Shown here one piece after another: positions 61,991 to 64,000 of a stretch of 64,000 nt of DNA. Positions within the stretch are counted from its first letter, which is position 1; every line of letters begins with the position of its first letter. The DNA is from Cycas panzhihuaensis (taxonomy: Eukaryota; Cycadophyta). The stretch covers positions 207,397,741-207,461,740 of the forward strand of contig CM041465.1 in the NCBI GenBank assembly GCA_023213395.1. The letters are read 5' to 3'. A model generated the notes under the pieces. It was not told the DNA's origin and did not search any database. It worked only from the letters and a program-made list of their open reading frames with translations. Made by a program: the position numbers and the translations under genes.

Positions 61991-62935
61991 CGCCTCCTCC
62001 GTGAAGGAGACCACACCTTCGCGGCCGCTAGGTCCACCTCTCATCCGTGAGAGGACCCTAGATCCGCTTACCTCGCCATTCGCTCATTCGAGCGCACGAT
62101 GAGGAGCTAAAACTCCAACCTCCTTCATCGCCTACCTCCCATAGACTGTTCGGCCAAACTTCTCGTGCGATGCCCCCAAAGGGGTAACACCCGATCTTCT
62201 CAAGCAAGGAGGACCGATCCTCCCTTGAGAAGAGTTGGTGTTCCATCCACGGGAGTGTTTCCATGACGATGCGGCGTTCGGGCACAACACCCACGCGACT
62301 CATCCCCGGTGAGCATCGAGACCTAACCTCGATCGACTGTTCATAGAGACCCGTTCCCCAAACATGGGGAGCAGCGGTCGTGATGTCCAAAGAAAGGAAC
62401 GGCCGAATCGGGATAGATCTCCGATCCTCGCCCTTCGCATGGTAGAGGGAAGGGTGTGCGAAGGTCACCTTCCCTTGGCGCTCCCTAACCGCAGGTGCTC
62501 GTCACCTTCAGCGGTCCGCTATAAGGGAAAGAAGGTTGTCCAATTGCTTGAGACCACTCCGTTATATGCCTTAACTTGGGTCCCAGCCGCTAAAGAGGCG
62601 GTGGTGCCTCTTCATCCACATCTTACCTTGATCCTCTTAGGGCCGTTCCTCCGGAGGTTCTGCGCTTCCCAAGACTATTCCGTCGCCCGGTCGATTCGAC
62701 TTTAGAAGGGCGCTTGCAACCCACGGGGAAGGGTAAGCCCTTTCTATCGTTGATGAGCTCTATCTGTCCGCGGGAATGTCCTTGATGGACGTCTTGAGAA
62801 GCCCCGAGCAACGCGTGCTCTTCTTCTTGAAGCTCTTGGCCAACAAGATGCTTCCATCCATGCGATAGGTGCTACCTCCCATGGGCCACTGTCATCTCAT
62901 TTGATCCCAGATCTCCCATCTCCCGGCAAGCGGGA
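61991..62935 (+). other. Element B gag-protease spacer
   Basis: Corresponds to 19481-20429 of element A. No domain recognised; multiple frame changes between the copies. Confidence 0.5.
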
Positions 62936-63320
62936 GAAGCTCTTGCATTACAGATTCGTCATTACCATTGACACTCGATTGTATCGTAAAGAGGACCATT
63001 GTAGATAATGGCTCCTCGGTTAATCTTATGCTCGCGTATGCTCAAGGAGCTAGGCATAGTAGCTCTTAGTCATCCCTTGGAAATGCCAAGGGTATGATGG
63101 GACTGAGAAGTCCCCTCTGGGGGCAGTCTCCCTATCCCTCACCTTAGGAGGGAAAACCGTTTCATCGAGTTCTTTGTACTCGGCGTCGATGTGGAGTACA
63201 ACCTCTTGTTGGGCGACCATGGCTCGACCCGGATGGGAGCAATCGCTCCACGCGATGGGCAACTTAAATTTGTCCATGAAGGACAAGTTAAAGTTGTCGC
63301 CCATGAGCCAATGCCGTCTC
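62936..63320 (+). pseudogene. Element B retropepsin-like protease
   Basis: Active-site segment DNGSS at about 63005-63019, preceded by 'RFVITIDT' with a lost base, then 'EYNLLLGDHGSTRMG' at about 63195-63240 and 'LKFVHEGQVKVV' at about 63265-63302. The flap region keeps 'SLTLGGK'. Parallels element A 20430-20800. Confidence 0.75.
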
Positions 63321-63429
63321 ACACCTCTCATCCAGCCTGCCCGGTGTTTCGATGATGAAGATAGCGATCTGAGGAGGTTACCCCTTAGTGGGACCTTTGT
63401 TTTGAGGCGACCTTCATCAGTCGAGCCCT

Positions 63430-63720
63430 ATGCCATGTCATGAGCCAAACCTAGTTAGGTATGCCCCTATTGGCGTAGGCGGTTACGGTTACTTAAGCGC
63501 CATGAGTGATTACGATTCGGATAGCGAGGGTTATGGGCCCTCTCCTCGACGTGTCACCACGGTTTCGCGAGCACCTGGGGAATATCTCGATCGGATATTC
63601 CGCTCTTCCTCATTCTACATTGGCTCTGAGCCGGTCCCTAAACCGCCATTTATTTACCTCCTCGGCCTCCCGAGTGGTCCGTGGCGCCCACGTCGGACGA
63701 GCCACTCATAGAGGCACTTC
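63430..63720 (+). pseudogene. Element B conserved C-terminal segment
   Basis: Open for 93 codons: 'NLVRYAPIGVGGYGYLSAMS', 'DYDSDSEGYGPSPRRVTTVS', 'RAPGEYLDRIFRSSS'. This is the best copy of the segment at 20924-21240. Function unknown. Confidence 0.55.
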
Positions 63721-63958
63721 TTCCCACGCTCTAGATCCTTACCTCGGACTAAAGCCACTCTTACTCGTGTATGCAACCTTGCCATGCGATCCGTCGCGTG
63801 CCGGTCCGTTGCGCTCATCCTGGTTCCACCATAGCAAGTTCTTGGTAGACCTAGCCACACTAGGCCTACTCTTCATCACCTATCTCCTCGCTCGTGTGAC
63901 TACCCCTACCTTTATGGGGTCTAGGCACACCTCTTCCTCTCCTCGTGCTCAAAGCGAG

Positions 63959-64000
63959 CCTAAACTACCATTTTAAATTGTTCCCATTCCTCCCAACCAC
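63959..64000 (+). repeat. Element B hairpin repeat, first unit (cut by window end)
   Basis: CCTAAACTACCATTTTAAAT... matches unit 1 of the element A repeat up to the last base. The 3' arm is outside the window. Confidence 0.8.

Larger units (their letters stand above)
50644..64000 (-). mobile_element. Copia-2, Ty1/copia of the Copia-1 family, split by element B
   Basis: Minus-strand copia inserted in Copia-3 RT, running past the window end. The order from low to high coordinates is: 3' LTR (50644-50989), a first RNase H-RT piece (50991-52118), a truncated LTR (52120-52384), a full RNase H-RT, integrase, protease, gag (start 56617), leader to 57660, then element B. Sequence agreement with Copia-1 is high throughout. 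The doubled LTR-RNase H-RT end is abnormal. The five bases before the LTR are GTAAG (50639-50643); the matching copy would lie beyond the window. Confidence 0.88.
57661..64000 (+). mobile_element. Element B: second TR-GAG copy, truncated by the window end
   Basis: Same family, orientation and order as element A: LTR (57661-60178), primer-binding site (60181), gag, protease, conserved C-terminal segment and the start of the hairpin repeat at the last base of the window. It is nested in the Copia-2 leader. The left flank GATAT (57656-57660) is also present in the uninterrupted Copia-1 leader at 12415-12419. Confidence 0.92.

Overview
This is nuclear DNA from a land plant, probably a seed plant with a large, repeat-rich genome. 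I see no bacterial, viral or organellar genes and no intact host gene. Almost every readable stretch is a decayed retrotransposon: Ty1/copia, Ty3/gypsy and a LINE-like trace. Most of them sit inside one another. The background is very AT-rich and full of C-to-T-type stop codons. Two blocks, 15.1-24.9 kb and 57.7-64 kb, are distinctly GC-richer and younger. The species cannot be named from the sequence.

Nest I (1 to about 32 kb) is four elements deep. The outermost, here called Gypsy-1, lies on the minus strand: integrase at 1-1057, then RNase H, RT, protease, gag, primer-binding site and LTR start from 27719 to beyond 31371. It is split by Copia-4 (minus, 1058-27718). Copia-4 is split in its 5' leader by Copia-1 (minus, 6778-26042), whose two 349-bp LTRs are flanked by a perfect TTATA target duplication although they lie 19 kb apart. 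Copia-1 is split in its own leader by element A (plus, 15116-24947). Element A has 2.5-kb LTRs and encodes only gag and protease, so it is a TR-GAG-type non-autonomous element. It cuts through a piece of coding-like DNA (14716-15110 and 24948-25036) that is antisense to Copia-1 and may be a captured host-gene fragment.

From 32 to 47 kb lies heavily eroded intergenic DNA: small gypsy and copia fragments, a LINE endonuclease trace, several microsatellites, a five-unit 52-bp tandem array, and long stretches in which I recognise nothing.

Nest II (47135 to the window end) is three deep. Copia-3 (plus) has its LTR, primer-binding site, gag, protease, integrase and RT, and is broken in RT by Copia-2 (minus, from 50644). 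Copia-2 belongs to the same family as Copia-1 and carries a chimeric duplication of its LTR-RNase H-RT end. It is broken in its leader by element B (plus, from 57661), a second copy of element A's family, which runs off the window.

The most interesting unexplained signals are in the TR-GAG family: three tandem 85-bp units near the 3' end that each fold into a long hairpin with a covarying pair, large palindromes just upstream of the LTR TATA box, and perfect splice-donor consensus sites shared by all three LTR copies. The copia families add a conserved LTR hairpin, a telobox next to a TATA box, and stop codons shared between copies.
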